Source: Phycisphaerae bacterium
GTDB taxonomy: Bacteria > Planctomycetota > Phycisphaerae > Tepidisphaerales > Tepidisphaeraceae
Reading direction: 5' to 3'
Assembly: GCA_026004655.1 (NCBI GenBank)
Contig: BPJO01000023.1
Coordinates: 1-46,198 of the forward strand
DNA: 46,198 bases
In this document: positions 44,911-46,198 of the stretch, in pieces
How the letters are laid out: the number at the start of each line of letters is the position of its first letter
Numbering within the stretch: the stretch's first letter is position 1
Program-made: the position numbers and the translations under genes
Notes under the pieces: model-generated
Databases searched by the model: none
What the model was told of the DNA's origin: nothing
What the model saw: the letters and a program-made list of their open reading frames with translations, nothing else

Positions 44911-46198
44911 GACGAACCTCAGACCGTATCAGAAAGAGGGGATTCGTAGGATACTCGAATCGAAGTCGAAAAGGGTTCTAGGGTTCGCCGCTACCGGACT
45001 CGGAAAGTCGTACATGGCGGCCGAACTGATCTCCTATCTGGGTAACGGGGAGCGGATGCTTTTCATTGCTCCCACGAGGGAGATCACCGTTCAGTTTGCG
45101 CGTAACGCGGCGAGGCGCGGAGACTGTGTGGTAGGCGTGGAGATGGGGGGCCGCCACGCCCCGAGAAGCGCAAACGTCATCGTGGCGACGGCGGCGGCCA
45201 TGTACCGCCGCCTAGACCGTTGGCGCCATGCCAACTTCAAGTACATAGTGGTCGACGAGGGGCATCATGCGGCACCGGACAACTACTATGAGGATATTTT
45301 ATCCGTGTGGGGTTGCGGCACGGCGCGGGGGGAGGAGCGCGTAGAGAAACTGATCTTCTTGACGGCCACCCCGAGGCGGTCGGACGGGTGGGGAATGGGT
45401 CACTTCATAGACGAAGTGGCGTTCGAATATTCGATACGCTGGGGCGTGGAAAACGGGTGGCTGGTTCGCCCCATCGTGGAGAAAGTGGACTACGAGGACG
45501 CCCTTACGGCGCGTGTGGCGGTGGCCGACGCCCTACGGCGAGCCCCCTTGCCCGCCATCGTTTTCGTTTCGTCGGTCAAGGAGATACACAAGGTTTCGGA
45601 TCACTTGCGCTCCCTAGATTACGTCTGTTCGGTAGCGTACGGCACGCAGACGGCGGAAGAGCGTAGGAAGAACATATCCGACTTCGCCGAGGGTAGGTCG
45701 GACGTGATGGTTGCGCATATGGCGCTGACGGAGGGATGGGACGCCCCCGAAGCCAAATCGCTTATCATAGAACGGGGGACGAACAGTCCCGTTCTATATA
45801 CGCAGATGGTTGGCAGACTGCTTCGGCCAAGCATAGGACACATCCTAGGGGAGTATGAAACCGTGGAAGAGAGGCTTGCGGCCATAGCCGATTCGGACAA
45901 GCCGATAGCGTATATTTTCGACATATCCGACGAAAAGATTCCGGGCCTCGTAACGTTCGCGTCGTTGTACGACAGCGGGGCAAAGATGGCCGACAAGAAG
46001 TCCGAGCGGGAGAAGGTTCAGAAGGAGATCGACGAAAAGATGCCGTCGGTGTTCGAACTGATTGCCGTCGAGCCGGATAAGATAGAGAAATCGTCGGTCA
46101 TAGTCAACCTCTTAGGCGATTCTGTGGAGGACGACGATGGTATAGAATGGATTCGGCACGGGGACGCGCTCTATACGTATGCAGATGCCGACCCGACG
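44894..46198 (+). CDS. SF2 DNA helicase, N-terminal 435 residues
   Basis: This is the 5' part of a DEAD/DEAH-type superfamily 2 helicase that should unwind DNA for replication or recombination. The start is GTG at 44894, overlapping the previous gene; a later ATG would lose the P-loop. Visible motifs are RPYQ (Q-like), Walker A ATGLGKS, DEGHH (motif II), LTATPRR (motif III) and QMVGRLLRP (motif VI). The frame is open to base 46198, ends exactly on a codon boundary, and joins in frame to bases 1-288, giving a 530-residue protein. The C-terminal segment after motif VI is rich in lysine and glutamate. It sits at the end of the recombination gene run and leads into the resolvase and primase genes, so a role in the phage replisome is inferred. 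Confidence 0.9.
   Translation, partial: MRASTRTNLRPYQKEGIRRILESKSKRVLGFAATGLGKSYMAAELISYLGNGERMLFIAPTREITVQFARNAARRGDCVVGVEMGGRHAPRSANVIVATAAAMYRRLDRWRHANFKYIVVDEGHHAAPDNYYEDILSVWGCGTARGEERVEKLIFLTATPRRSDGWGMGHFIDEVAFEYSIRWGVENGWLVRPIVEKVDYEDALTARVAVADALRRAPLPAIVFVSSVKEIHKVSDHLRSLDYVCSVAYGTQTAEERRKNISDFAEGRSDVMVAHMALTEGWDAPEAKSLIIERGTNSPVLYTQMVGRLLRPSIGHILGEYETVEERLAAIADSDKPIAYIFDISDEKIPGLVTFASLYDSGAKMADKKSEREKVQKEIDEKMPSVFELIAVEPDKIEKSSVIVNLLGDSVEDDDGIEWIRHGDALYTYADADPT

Noticed and set aside
1..46198. Genome-wide recoding of TAG
   Set aside because: TAG ends several sound genes at natural positions, including the helicase (288), the gene before the strong terminator (12764) and the Rad52-like gene (43830); only two frames show an internal TAG.

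Overview
The window reads as one complete genome of a tailed double-stranded DNA phage, 46,198 bp, cut open inside a helicase gene. The reading frame that starts at 44894 is still open at the last base and continues without a stop into the frame that ends at 288, so the molecule is circular or circularly permuted. The virion genes indicate a long tail with a tape measure and no visible contractile sheath. The head genes resemble those of phage Mu (gpT-like capsid protein, DUF935 portal, DUF1320 and DUF1834-type connectors), but replication is by an encoded set of enzymes and no transposase or integrase is seen. One accessory protein has a signal peptide and a C-terminal type IX secretion sorting domain. 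This points to a host in the Bacteroidota/Rhodothermota/Chlorobiota/Ignavibacteriota assemblage; the frequent Shine-Dalgarno sites and a consensus-like TTGACG-17-TATATT promoter argue against a typical Bacteroides host.

Layout. From 37.2 kb through the junction to 4.7 kb, rightward genes encode connectors, portal, terminases, then recombination and replication functions: YqaJ-type exonuclease, Rad52-like annealing protein, deoxynucleotide kinase, possible SSB, SF2 helicase, RuvC-like resolvase, archaeo-eukaryotic-type primase, an M15 endolysin and a family B DNA polymerase. From about 5.05 to 11.85 kb lies a strikingly AT-rich island: an unrecognised protein, a MoxR-type AAA+ ATPase, a small acidic protein, a VWA protein with an eroded metallopeptidase-like N-terminus, and then a tandem array of about 18 tiny genes that nearly all begin with M-K-Y-L-K or a close variant. 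A strong terminator ends the array. Two small genes with their own promoter and terminator follow, then about 0.9 kb of structured non-coding DNA. From 13.7 to 32.1 kb come protease/scaffold, capsid, three tail-tube-like paralogues, a frameshifted tail chaperone, tape measure, tail tip, holin candidates and adhesion proteins with lectin-like domains. From 36.7 back to 32.1 kb a leftward accessory operon carries a spanin-like protein, a tRNA-like element, several small proteins, the type IX-sorted protein, a sigma-factor-like protein and an HD nucleotidase.

The strongest candidate for an undescribed system is the MoxR/VWA module plus the MKYLK mini-gene array. The array shows recent tandem duplications, frameshifted copies and overlapping gene junctions in which the start motif also encodes the end of the preceding gene. 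Other unusual features are dense stem-loops inside coding sequence, a 67-bp nested palindrome, two homologous structured leaders (with a compensatory base-pair change) in front of the two late operons, and repeats flanking the AT-rich island.
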